21,295 bases of DNA from Symbiobacteriaceae bacterium. Its GTDB lineage: Bacteria; Bacillota_E; Symbiobacteriia; Symbiobacteriales; Symbiobacteriaceae. Position 1 is the first letter of the stretch; every line of letters begins with the position of its first letter. Positions 1-6,974 of this stretch are shown piece after piece. Both the position numbers and the translations under genes were made by a program. The stretch is from assembly GCA_027356675.1 (NCBI GenBank), contig DAHVXO010000152.1, positions 1-21,295 on the forward strand, in the 5' to 3' direction. The notes under the pieces were generated by a model. The model saw nothing but the letters and a program-made list of their open reading frames with translations, was not told the DNA's origin and did not search any database.

Positions 1-135
1 GCCAATTTGTTCTTTAATCGCTGAAACGTCCACTGCCAAGGCCTCCCGCCTGGTGTCGGCAGTATGCAGCTTGGCTTCGAGGATTTTCCGGCTTTCCAGC
101 AGCGCATTCAGGATTGCCTCAAGTTCAGCGTTCAA
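1..135 (-). CDS. N-terminal part of an unrecognised small helical protein, cut by the window edge
   Basis: An open frame on the minus strand runs from a TTG codon at 135 off the left edge, giving 45 codons without a stop. It starts (M)NAELEAILNALLESRKILE and is rich in Glu, Leu, Ala and Lys with heptad-like spacing, so an amphipathic or coiled-coil helix is likely. The TTG is chosen because an excellent ribosome binding site (AGGAGGAGGG, about 142-151) sits about 7 nt upstream. An in-frame ATG at 171 would add 12 Arg-rich residues but has no binding site, and its extra codons would be the purine-rich site itself. I do not recognise the family. It lies downstream of mntR on the same strand, separated by about 165 bases. 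Confidence 0.6.
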   Translation of the reverse strand, partial: MNAELEAILNALLESRKILEAKLHTADTRREALAVDVSAIKEQIG

Positions 136-254
136 CTGAACCCTCCTCCTCGTCCTGCCCTTCGCTATCATCTTACCATAGCAGTTGTCCGGTTGGGGAG
201 CAGATACTGCTACCTTGACCGAAGCTCAGTTACCGCCCATTCATGTAAGTCGCG

Positions 255-280
255 CCACCGACCCGCGTGGGGATCGGTGG
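255..280 (-). terminator. Possible hairpin terminator downstream of mntR
   Basis: CCACCGA (255-261) and TCGGTGG (274-280) form a 7-bp stem, extendable by C-G pairs, 20 bases past the mntR stop. No T-run follows on the minus strand, so termination is only a possibility. The stretch 136-299 holds nothing else I can support. Confidence 0.3.
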
Positions 281-299
281 CTGCATGCGTTGCTGCGCT

Positions 300-731
300 T
301 CAGTTCTGCTCTGTCGGGCGCTGGAGTCCCTGGTGTTGGTGAAGCGCCTCGCGGTGGTGCGGATTCTGCTGAAAGAACGTGGTCAGGTCCTGGATCGACT
401 GGACCGTGGCCGGACTCACGTGGTGCTCGATACCCTCCACATCCCTGCGGACGGTCTCCTCGGGCACGCCGATAATGCGCAGAAACTCCATGAGCATGGC
501 ATGGCGGTTGCGCATGGTCTCACCCAACTGCTCGCCGACCGGCGTAAGCACGAGCCCCCGGTAGCGCTCGTAGTGGATGAAGCCGGCCTCGGCCAGTTTC
601 TGGACCATCTTCGTGACTGAGGATGGCTGCAAGTTTAATGCGACGGCGATGTCACTGACCCGGGCGTACCCTTTGCCCTTGATCAGTTCGTAGATCTTTT
701 CGAGGTAGTCCTCCATACTGGGAGTGGCCAT
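300..731 (-). CDS. mntR: MntR, manganese-responsive DtxR-family transcriptional regulator
   Basis: This is a 143-residue protein, the usual length for Bacillus-type MntR, which represses manganese uptake genes when loaded with Mn(II). A winged helix-turn-helix occupies about residues 1-70 (ARVSDIA, then [11 protein letters not shown] as recognition helix), followed by the dimerisation domain. All six metal ligands known from B. subtilis MntR fall at the same numbers: D8, E11, H77, E99, E102 and H103, the last three in DVEGIEHH. D8 rather than Met fits manganese over iron selectivity. The ATG at 731 is chosen because GAGGG lies just upstream and the protein then begins MATPSMEDY like its homologues; in-frame ATGs at 740 and 770 lack binding sites. 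No Mn transporter is visible nearby, so it probably acts elsewhere. A short palindrome before the gene could be its own operator. Confidence 0.95.
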   Translation of the reverse strand: MATPSMEDYLEKIYELIKGKGYARVSDIAVALNLQPSSVTKMVQKLAEAGFIHYERYRGLVLTPVGEQLGETMRNRHAMLMEFLRIIGVPEETVRRDVEGIEHHVSPATVQSIQDLTTFFQQNPHHREALHQHQGLQRPTEQN

Positions 732-743
732 GCCAGCCCTCAT

Positions 744-756
744 TTCTCGGCGAGAA
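744..756. promoter_or_regulatory. Palindrome just upstream of mntR, candidate operator
   Basis: TTCTCGGCGAGAA is a 13-bp perfect dyad (5-3-5) located 13 bases before the mntR ATG. Its position would allow autoregulation. It does not resemble the known AT-rich Bacillus MntR box, so the link is inference only. Confidence 0.3.
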
Positions 757-783
757 TCTAATATCGCCATCGTAACATAGATG

Positions 784-809
784 CCGGCCCCGCTGCAACG
801 CGGGGCCGG
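784..809 (-). terminator. GC-rich hairpin between the DtxR regulator and mntR
   Basis: CCGGCCCCGC (784-793) pairs perfectly with GCGGGGCCGG (800-809) across a 6-nt loop. It lies 40 bases after the stop of the DtxR-type gene, so it is a likely transcription end for that unit. There is only a weak T-rich tail on the minus strand (ATCTATGTT). Confidence 0.5.
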
Positions 810-849
810 TGACCGGGCCCCGCCGAGTAAGACCGGCGAGGCCAGGTCA

Positions 850-1512
850 TTAGACTGGCGCCTCCACTCGGATCAGCCGTGCGATGGCGGACCCCAGCAC
901 AAACGGCTCGGCTATCCGGTCCAGGCGTAGCGTCAGGGTCTCGCCCAGGCCATCCCGGCTGAGGACGAAGAGGCGCGCCCCCGGCTTGATCCCGTGGTCT
1001 TCGAAGTAGGCGAGGAGGCGGGGGTCGTTCTCGGCCACCTGCGCCACCGTGGCGTCCTCACCGGGGGCCATCTCGGCCACCGGTCGCAGCCGGCGCTCGG
1101 GCAGCACGCCTTCCTTCGTCGGAATCGGATAGCCATGCGGGCAGGCGGTGGGGTAGCCCATCACGGCGTGCATCCGGTCCACAACCTCTTCGGGCATGGA
1201 GTGTTCCATCTGATCGGACATGGCGTCGGCCCGGTCCCAACTGATTCCCAGCACATCCACCAGGAAACGCTCGGTGACCCGGTGGCGGCGGATATAGCCC
1301 ATGGCCGCCTCCTCGCCCGATGGGGTCAGGGTGGCGCCGGCGTACTCCCTGTGCTCCACCAGGCCCAGCTCGGCCATCTTCTTGAACATGTACGTCGTAC
1401 TGGCAGCGGTGACGCCCAGGCGGCGGGCCACCTCCGAGGTGGTCGCAACCCCGCCGTACTGCGTGAGGCGCCAGATCGCTGCAATGTAGTTCTCCATGGC
1501 GTGGCTGACCAT
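850..1512 (-). CDS. Three-domain DtxR/IdeR-type metalloregulator with atypical metal ligands
   Basis: This 220-residue protein has the full DtxR layout: winged helix (about 1-70), dimerisation and metal-binding domain (about 71-140) and a C-terminal FeoA/SH3-like domain (about 147-220). The DtxR hallmark CPHGxPIP is present as CPHGYPIP at 124-131. Ligands differ from both classic types: N8 replaces Met10 of DtxR or Asp8 of MntR, A11 replaces Glu11, and D100 stands where DtxR has Cys102, followed by the conserved E103-H104; H77 and E81 match ancillary ligands. Metal identity therefore cannot be assigned by homology. The start at 1512 is set by GAAAGGAG 7 nt upstream; an upstream extension would overlap the preceding gene. 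It follows the metallophosphoesterase by 13 nt, so the two are probably co-transcribed. Confidence 0.88.
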   Translation of the reverse strand: MVSHAMENYIAAIWRLTQYGGVATTSEVARRLGVTAASTTYMFKKMAELGLVEHREYAGATLTPSGEEAAMGYIRRHRVTERFLVDVLGISWDRADAMSDQMEHSMPEEVVDRMHAVMGYPTACPHGYPIPTKEGVLPERRLRPVAEMAPGEDATVAQVAENDPRLLAYFEDHGIKPGARLFVLSRDGLGETLTLRLDRIAEPFVLGSAIARLIRVEAPV

Positions 1513-1525
1513 CCGAATGCTCCTT

Positions 1526-2257
1526 TCAGTACAGGCGCACGGGAGTGAAGTCGACGCCGTCACAGGCGACCAACCGGTAGTTGATCCCGCCATGCTCCCC
1601 TCGGAAGGCCCGGTTCTGCGCACTCGGCCCATGGAGGTGCCCGTAGACGCAGGTCAGCACGCCGCCGCAGGAGTCCAGTACCTCGGTGAAGGCTGTCGGC
1701 CGGTGGTCATCGGCCACCGGCGGGTAGTGGAGCATCACGAGAAAGGCGGCGGCGCCCGCTTTGCGACCGGACTCCAGGGACATCCTTAGCCGTCCGGTCT
1801 CCCGGTTGTAGATCTTGGTGTTGTGGGCGACGTCCTCACCCCAGGCGCGGTCGCCGGGGGTGATCCAGCCGCGCGTTCCGCAGACCGCCACGGGTTCGGC
1901 CACGTCGGGAAGCGTGCCCGGCGGCAGGAGGACAGCGTCGTTCTGGATAAATTCAATGCTCTGGAGTGGGAGTGTCCGCAGCTTCTTGACCGACTCCCAC
2001 CAATAGTCGTGGTTGCCCTGGATCATGAACTTGCGGCCGGGCAGTCTGTCCAGTTCCAACAGGTCGGGGAGGGCCTCAGCCAGGGTCATACCCCAGGATA
2101 TGTCGCCGGGCACGAGCACGATGTCCTCAGGGCCGACCGTCGCCTCCCAGTTCTGAAACAGGGGGCCGGGATGACCGGTCCAGTGGGATCCGAAGATGTC
2201 CATCGGTTTGTTGACGGCGAAACTCAGGTGGGTATCGCCCAGGGCATAGACGGCCAC
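1526..2257 (-). CDS. Calcineurin-like metallophosphoesterase
   Basis: This is a 243-residue cytoplasmic protein with no signal peptide. It carries all the signature blocks of the calcineurin-type binuclear metallophosphoesterase fold: D8-x-H10 (GDTH), G51-D52 (PGDISW), G81-N82-H83-D84, H177 (LHYPP) and GH207-x-H209-G. These coordinate two divalent metals for hydrolysis of phosphomono- or diesters; the substrate cannot be read from the sequence. It starts with GTG at 2257, preceded by AGAGGAG about 9 nt upstream. It is the first gene of a two-gene unit with a DtxR-type regulator 13 nt downstream, a pairing that might make the enzyme metal-controlled. That is inference. Confidence 0.88.
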   Translation of the reverse strand: MAVYALGDTHLSFAVNKPMDIFGSHWTGHPGPLFQNWEATVGPEDIVLVPGDISWGMTLAEALPDLLELDRLPGRKFMIQGNHDYWWESVKKLRTLPLQSIEFIQNDAVLLPPGTLPDVAEPVAVCGTRGWITPGDRAWGEDVAHNTKIYNRETGRLRMSLESGRKAGAAAFLVMLHYPPVADDHRPTAFTEVLDSCGGVLTCVYGHLHGPSAQNRAFRGEHGGINYRLVACDGVDFTPVRLY

Positions 2258-2306
2258 GGAGCGGGCTCCTCTCTGACCGAAGTCTCAGCGCAATACTTAT
2301 GGCAAA

Positions 2307-2335
2307 GCGTACCGGAGGCAGGCTCCGGCGTCAAG
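2307..2335 (-). promoter_or_regulatory. Candidate promoter with a dyad filling its spacer, before the metallophosphoesterase
   Basis: On the minus strand TTGACG (2330-2335) and TACGCT (2307-2312) are 17 bp apart. The 17-bp spacer is exactly an inverted repeat, CCGGAG-N5-CTCCGG (2313-2329). It could be an operator dyad under RNA polymerase, or the hairpin could instead be the terminator of pabC, whose stop is at 2352. No T-run follows the hairpin, which favours the promoter reading slightly. Confidence 0.4.
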
Positions 2336-2351
2336 GGAGAGGTGTGTGTGA

Positions 2352-3161
2352 TCACCACAGTATGGATGTGAACTCGCGGTCTGGTCCCAAGGGCAGAGCC
2401 CTCCCATCCAGCGAGCCCAGGGCGATACACCCCATGAGGGCGTTCGTGAGAAAGACTCCGTCGGATCTGATCAGGTCTGCCACCGTCAGCGGAGCCTCGT
2501 CCGCCCCGGCAGCCGCGATCACCCGCTCCCGCATCACTCCGGGCAGGCATCCCTCGGAGAGCGGCGGCGTGATCCACCGGGTGCCGCGGCGGATGAAGAC
2601 ATTGGCGGCAGCGCACTCAGCCACTCGACCGTCCAGGTTCAGCAGAAGTGCCTCACTCGCACCCGCCTGGACCGCTTCGGCCTGGGCCAGCACCTTCTCC
2701 AGGGCACTGAGTGTCTTGTGCCGCACCAGGGGAGAGTCCGGGTTGACCCGCACCGATGCGGTCACGGCACTGAGGGGCACTGCCGGACGCCGGTAGGGCG
2801 CGGCGGTCACGAGCAGCGTGGGCCGGGCGTCGGTCGCCGCCGGGGGCGGTGCGTAGCCGCGCCGCTCCGCCAGCCCGCGGCTGAGGGTAAGGCGCAGGGC
2901 CCAGTCGCCGCCGCCCGCGGCCGTGACCACGAGGCCGATGGCCCTGGCAGTGAACTCGCCATCGCACGGGATGCCCAGGGCCGCCGCAGATGCCGTAAGC
3001 CGCTTCAGGTGGGCCGCCAGCAACGGAACGGCCCCGTCTCTGGCCAGCATGGTCTCGAAGAGGCCGTCACCGTATAGGAAACCCCGGTCGCCCACTGGCA
3101 GTGCTGCTGCAGCGGGCGGGACCAGGCCCGGCCCCCGGCCGCCCACGTCAAGGAAGATCAT
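2352..3161 (-). CDS. pabC: Aminodeoxychorismate lyase (class IV PLP aminotransferase fold)
   Basis: PabC removes pyruvate from 4-amino-4-deoxychorismate to give p-aminobenzoate for folate synthesis. The 269-residue protein has the fold-type IV pattern: GDGLFET near residue 31-37, the PLP lysine K149 in RHKTLSALEKVLA, and EALLLN...GRVAEC...NVF at about 170-189 with E182 near the cofactor. Branched-chain and D-amino acid aminotransferases share this fold, but the 14-bp overlap with pabB upstream makes the lyase call strong. The ATG at 3161 lies inside the end of pabB, with GGTGAG as a ribosome binding site, so translation is probably coupled. Confidence 0.9.
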   Translation of the reverse strand: MIFLDVGGRGPGLVPPAAAALPVGDRGFLYGDGLFETMLARDGAVPLLAAHLKRLTASAAALGIPCDGEFTARAIGLVVTAAGGGDWALRLTLSRGLAERRGYAPPPAATDARPTLLVTAAPYRRPAVPLSAVTASVRVNPDSPLVRHKTLSALEKVLAQAEAVQAGASEALLLNLDGRVAECAAANVFIRRGTRWITPPLSEGCLPGVMRERVIAAAGADEAPLTVADLIRSDGVFLTNALMGCIALGSLDGRALPLGPDREFTSILW

Positions 3162-4569
3162 CCAGGCTCACCCCTAGTGCCAGAGCTAGTCCGGCTGCCT
3201 TGGCGATCGTCTCAGCGTACTCAGCCGAGGGGTCGGAATCCGCCACGATGGCGCCGCCCGCATGAAAGTACGCCTTGCCGCCGCCGACCACGGCCGTCCG
3301 GATCGCGATGTTGAAGTCCATCCGTCCATCGAAGCCGATGTAACCGATGGCGCCGGTGTAGACACCCCGCCGCACCGGCTCCAGTTCCTCAATAATCGCC
3401 ATGGCCCGGACCTTCGGCGCACCGCTGATGGCCCCGCCCGGGAAGACGGCCCGCAGCACGTCGGCGCTGGTCACGTCGCTCCGCAGACGGCCCTCCACGG
3501 TGGCCACCGTATGCCAGACGCTGGGGGTGGCCTCCAGGCGCCGCAGGTCCGGCACGGTCACCGAGCCGAACTCGCAGACCCGGCCCAAGTCGTTGCGCAT
3601 CAGGTCGACGGTCATGGTCAGCTCGGCCTGGTCCTTCTCACTGGCCAGCAGTTCTGCCGCTGCCGCCTGATCTGCCACGGCGCTGTCGCCGCGGAGCCGG
3701 GTGCCTTTGATGGGCCGGGTCTCGATCCGCCGGCCGTCGACCGCAATCAAACGCTCGGGCGAGCACGAAACAACTTGCCAGGAACCCAACTCCAGATACG
3801 CCGAGAAGGGGGCGGGGGAGACCTGCCGCAGGCGATGGTAGAGATCCCGGCCGGTGCCGGACCATGGGCAGCTGAAGCGTTGGGCGAGATTGACCTGGAA
3901 GATGTCACCGGCGCCGATATACGTCAGCGCCCGGTTCACCGCGTCGCGGTAGGCTGCCCGCGTCAGGCTGGAGACCGCCTTACCGGGGGCGGGCGGTGCG
4001 GCGGGGGCCGCTGCGGGCGGCGCAGCGGCCTTGAGCGCCCGTGCCCAGCGGGCGGCCTTTGCTGCCGCCTCCGCCTCGCGGCCGTCCGGCGCCCCGATGA
4101 GCAGGGTGGCCTCACCGGTCTCATGGTCGATGGCCACCATGACGTCGTAGAAACCCATCTGAACCTCAGGCATCCCGAGGTCGTCTCGGGCAGTTGCCGG
4201 CAGCCGCTCCACCCGGCGCCCCAGGTCGTAGGAGAGGTACCCCACGGCAGCCCCGGGGGGCTGGCCGGGGCGGCCGTGGTCGGTAGTCATCCGGCACCGG
4301 TCGAGCAAGGACTGGAGCACCGTGAAGGGATCCTCGTTCATGACCCGGGTGCCCCCCGGCTCGTGTACGTACGCCTCCCGCCCATGCGTCACCAGTGTCA
4401 TAAATGGCTCCGCCCCCACGAAGGTGTGGCGACGAACGGCGGCCGGCCCGGAAGCGCCGCTTTCCAGCACGAACTGCCCCGGTCCGGGCGGCAGCGCATC
4501 CAGCAGGACGGGCAGGTCGAGGGTCGGCAGGGACAACGGTAAGACTCGCAGCAATGCCATCGCGTTCAT
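3148..4569 (-). CDS. pabB: Aminodeoxychorismate synthase component I
   Basis: This 473-residue protein belongs to the chorismate-binding family. It has the N-terminal anthranilate-synthase-I-like domain (about 5-165), an Ala/Pro-rich linker (about 178-198) and the catalytic domain from about 205. PabB is separated from TrpE by the lysine in PIKGT: here RPIKGTRLRG with K288, where TrpE has Ala. Further family blocks are DLMRNDLGR (323-330), PGGAISGAPK (377-386) and GGAIVADSDP. It adds an amino group to chorismate with ammonia from a PabA/TrpG glutaminase, which is not in this window. The ATG at 4569 overlaps the ltaS stop as ATGA, a typical coupled start, with GGGGAA just upstream. ATG at 4560 is a less likely alternative. 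Confidence 0.93.
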   Translation of the reverse strand: MNAMALLRVLPLSLPTLDLPVLLDALPPGPGQFVLESGASGPAAVRRHTFVGAEPFMTLVTHGREAYVHEPGGTRVMNEDPFTVLQSLLDRCRMTTDHGRPGQPPGAAVGYLSYDLGRRVERLPATARDDLGMPEVQMGFYDVMVAIDHETGEATLLIGAPDGREAEAAAKAARWARALKAAAPPAAAPAAPPAPGKAVSSLTRAAYRDAVNRALTYIGAGDIFQVNLAQRFSCPWSGTGRDLYHRLRQVSPAPFSAYLELGSWQVVSCSPERLIAVDGRRIETRPIKGTRLRGDSAVADQAAAAELLASEKDQAELTMTVDLMRNDLGRVCEFGSVTVPDLRRLEATPSVWHTVATVEGRLRSDVTSADVLRAVFPGGAISGAPKVRAMAIIEELEPVRRGVYTGAIGYIGFDGRMDFNIAIRTAVVGGGKAYFHAGGAIVADSDPSAEYAETIAKAAGLALALGVSLDDLP

Positions 4570-6479
4570 TTCCCCATGTGGGAGATCAGGTTCCACTCCA
4601 CCATCAGCCGGGAGATGCGCAGGCGGTCCCGTGACCGCTCGGCCAGGGTCTGGCAGGCGGAGACATCCACCTCGCTCCCGTTGGTCTTCTCCCAACACCG
4701 TCCGGGCGTGGGTCCGCCACCGTCGGGGAAGTACAGGTAGCGGTCGTCCGTCGCCGCCCCGTTGTAGAACGCAGTCGCACCGTCCTGCTGTGCCAGCACG
4801 CTCCGGCCCATGAAGAAGGCGCTCTGGGTGGGCACACCCAGCAGTTCGCCCAGGGTAGGCGCGATGTCGGCCTGCCCGGCCGTCTGTAGCCGTTCCCCGG
4901 CCTGTGCCCCACCGGGGAGGCGAACCAGGAACGGGATGCGCCTCTCCGCCTGGAACCAGCGCATGGTATCGCCCTCGGGGATCTTCAGGGCCTCCGCCAT
5001 TCCAGAGTTCCCTGAGAAAACGCCGGCGTGGTCACCGTAGAGCACGATCACCGACCGGTCGAGTATCCCCTCGGCCTTCAGCGCGTCCAGGAAATGTCCG
5101 ATGGCCCCATCGGTGTAATGAACGGCGTGCAGGTAGTGGCCTGCGACGGTCCCCTCCAGCGTCCCCAGGTTCAGGGGGCGGGGGAGGCCTTTGAAATCGA
5201 AGTTGCCGTGGCTGGTCAGGGTGACCAGATAGGCGTAATACGGCTCCGGCAGGGACTTCAGCGTTGGCAACGTCTGCTTGAAGAAGGACTCATCGGAGAG
5301 GCCGATGCCGATTCGCTCGGACTGGTCATACTCCTTGCCGCTGTAGAAGTGCTCGAAGCCCAGCTTGGGGTAGACCGTCGCGAGGTTCCAGAAGTCCGGC
5401 GGCATGCCCTGGAAGGCGTAGGCATGATACCCGGCCTCCCGCAGGACCTGGGGCATGCAGCGGAAGTCGTTGGTGGCGTAGTCGAAATAGACGGCGCCGG
5501 TCCGGGTGGGGTGGAGCGAGCAGTTGCCCAGGAGGTCGGCGTCCGCGGTGACGCCCTGCCCGGTCTGGCTGTAGAAGTCCTTGTAGTTCAGGCTCTCACG
5601 GGCCAGGCGGTTCAGGTTGGGCGTGACCTCCTGCCCGTTCACCTTGAGCCCCAGCGTGAAGGCCTGGAGGGACTCGACCTGGATCATGATCACGTTCTTC
5701 CCCCTCGCAATGCCCGCAAGGGGCGATGGGGGCGTGGGGTGCGCGGATCGCGCCGCGAACCACGCTTTGACCTCCTGCGCGGGTCCCGAAGCAGGCGTAA
5801 GCCGCAGGGAGAGCCGCTCCACATAGGTGCCGATGTCGAAGGCGTGATAGTTGAGCAGTCCCATGCGGCTGCCAACCATTGAATGCCCGTAGTACTGCTC
5901 GCTCATGTATGGATCGGCCACGAAGGAGGCCGTGACCGCCACGAATCCAACCAGAGCCAGGGCGCCTGCCGTGCGCCCCCGCACGTTGGTCGCCAACTGC
6001 CGGCGCCAATGCGCAGGGGCAAGGAGCAGCGCTCCCAGCACCGGCAGGTCGATCCAGAGCCGCAGGTCGGCGAAGTGCATCAGCACCGTGACAGCCCCGG
6101 ACACTGACCCCAGTTGGGTGACGAACCGCAGCGATGCAATCGAGACCAGATCGCCGAACTGGCGGAAATAGAGGATATCGGCGTACATGATCGCGGTCAG
6201 CAGCAGGTCCAGGAGCAGCAGGGCCGTCAATTGCTGGCGCCCTCGCACCAGGCGCACCCACGGCAGCAGCACCAGCAGCGATCCAATCGCCGCCCACAGC
6301 ATATACGGACCAGGTGCCATGTGCACGGCGGCCAGGGCCCACCGTTGCTTGTAGACCATCCAGATGAAGTAGAGGGCAAACGGAAGCTGGGCCAGCCAGG
6401 GGTTTGGCTGTGGCTGGTCCGCTGCCTGTGGCGAGAGCGCACGGGCCTGTGAATACTGCGACAACTGCGATCGCTCCAT
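4566..6479 (-). CDS. LtaS-type lipoteichoic acid synthase family phosphoglycerol transferase
   Basis: A 637-residue membrane protein. Residues about 30-190 hold four to five hydrophobic segments; an extracellular sulfatase-fold domain follows from about 258. Active-site elements of LtaS are present: metal ligand E269 in VIMIQVESLQ, nucleophile T311 in SQTGQGVTADAD (LtaS has GQGKTSDAE with Thr300), SFWN-like DFWN (362-365), LTSHGNF, and D483-H484 in LYGDHAG. The family polymerises glycerol phosphate from phosphatidylglycerol onto a lipid anchor; whether this member makes LTA, its primer or another polymer is open. The C-terminal 70 residues are polar and unassigned. The annotated ATG lacks a ribosome binding site and abuts a strong hairpin; a TTG at 6464 preceded by GGAG is an alternative start. 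The gene overlaps pabB by 4 nt, an odd functional pairing. Confidence 0.87.
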   Translation of the reverse strand: MERSQLSQYSQARALSPQAADQPQPNPWLAQLPFALYFIWMVYKQRWALAAVHMAPGPYMLWAAIGSLLVLLPWVRLVRGRQQLTALLLLDLLLTAIMYADILYFRQFGDLVSIASLRFVTQLGSVSGAVTVLMHFADLRLWIDLPVLGALLLAPAHWRRQLATNVRGRTAGALALVGFVAVTASFVADPYMSEQYYGHSMVGSRMGLLNYHAFDIGTYVERLSLRLTPASGPAQEVKAWFAARSAHPTPPSPLAGIARGKNVIMIQVESLQAFTLGLKVNGQEVTPNLNRLARESLNYKDFYSQTGQGVTADADLLGNCSLHPTRTGAVYFDYATNDFRCMPQVLREAGYHAYAFQGMPPDFWNLATVYPKLGFEHFYSGKEYDQSERIGIGLSDESFFKQTLPTLKSLPEPYYAYLVTLTSHGNFDFKGLPRPLNLGTLEGTVAGHYLHAVHYTDGAIGHFLDALKAEGILDRSVIVLYGDHAGVFSGNSGMAEALKIPEGDTMRWFQAERRIPFLVRLPGGAQAGERLQTAGQADIAPTLGELLGVPTQSAFFMGRSVLAQQDGATAFYNGAATDDRYLYFPDGGGPTPGRCWEKTNGSEVDVSACQTLAERSRDRLRISRLMVEWNLISHMGK

Positions 6480-6482
6480 CCC

Positions 6483-6502
6483 GACGGCGCCGCAGCGCCG
6501 TC
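6483..6502 (-). promoter_or_regulatory. UNCG-capped hairpin abutting the ltaS start codon
   Basis: In the minus-strand RNA, GACGGCGC-UGCG-GCGCCGUC forms a perfect 8-bp GC-rich stem with a UNCG-class tetraloop, ending 3 nt before the ATG at 6479. It occupies the place where a Shine-Dalgarno sequence should be and would block initiation there. Confidence 0.5.
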
Positions 6503-6557
6503 AATCTGACTGCCTGATTCAGGGCGCGCCTCCGCCATGAAAGTCACGACCTGCGAT

Positions 6558-6600
6558 ATTCGACAAAGTTCGCGCGAACCCTCCGGCTGCGGTGTCGAAT
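6558..6600. repeat. Nested inverted repeats upstream of ltaS
   Basis: ATTCGACA (6558-6565) is matched by TGTCGAAT (6593-6600), an 8-bp perfect inverted repeat. Inside it GTTCGCGCGAAC (6568-6579) is a separate 12-bp perfect palindrome. It lies 80-120 bases upstream of ltaS in the divergent region, so an operator or an RNA structure is possible. Confidence 0.5.
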
Positions 6601-6650
6601 TGGGTTGGAGTAGACCATGAACCTGGGGGCGGTAACGGACCCGGAGTCCC

Positions 6651-6680
6651 TTGACAGGCGTGCATTCACGTCTGTATACT
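6651..6680 (+). promoter_or_regulatory. Sigma-70/SigA-type promoter of alaS
   Basis: TTGACA (6651-6656) and TATACT (6675-6680) are 18 bp apart, a near-consensus housekeeping promoter. Transcription would start at about 6687, giving a leader of about 290 nt, the size expected for a T-box. Confidence 0.85.
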
Positions 6681-6689
6681 GCTGGTATA

Positions 6690-6950
6690 TGGCTTCCCGG
6701 CATCGTCGCGAAGCTCGAACCCCATGACGGGACTCACAGTCCAGACGCACTGCCAAGAGAGGGCACCCCCTGGCTGAAAGGGCGCCTGCGGAGTTGCGGG
6801 GACTCCAGCCACCCCTGAGGGGCCCGCCGGCGAGGCGGGACGGCCACCAGACCGATACCGCTGGCAAGAGTTCCAATCAGGGTGGTACCGCGAGCGCTTT
6901 GGCCTCGCCCCTGACGCCTGCAGTGCGTCAATGGGCGGGGCCTCATCATA
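6690..6950 (+). promoter_or_regulatory. T-box riboswitch for tRNA-Ala upstream of alaS
   Basis: The hallmark T-box AGGGTGGTACCGCG is at 6879-6892 and contains the UGG that pairs with the NCCA end of uncharged tRNA. Stem I elements are visible: GACGGGACTCA on the 5' side (about 6723-6733) and AAGAGAGGG (6753-6761). A GCC alanine codon at 6808-6810, followed by A, is the likely specifier. The terminator stem is 6901-6942 (GGCC, CGCCC and TGACG pairing with CGTCA, GGGCG and GGCC). CCCU at 6909-6912 can pair instead with AGGG of the T-box, forming the antiterminator. Uncharged tRNA-Ala should thus allow read-through into alaS. The T-run after the terminator is weak. The specifier assignment is inference. 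Confidence 0.93.
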
Positions 6951-6974
6951 TTCCCGCCGAAGGAGGCGTCCCTC

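Noticed and set aside
3262..4542. 426-codon open frame on the plus strand opposite pabB
   Set aside because: It is antisense to the conserved PabB motifs and has no ribosome binding site or recognisable domain.
6568..6579. GTTCGCGCGAAC as a LexA (SOS) box
   Set aside because: The Gram-positive LexA consensus is CGAAC-N4-GTTCG; here the half-sites are in the opposite order.
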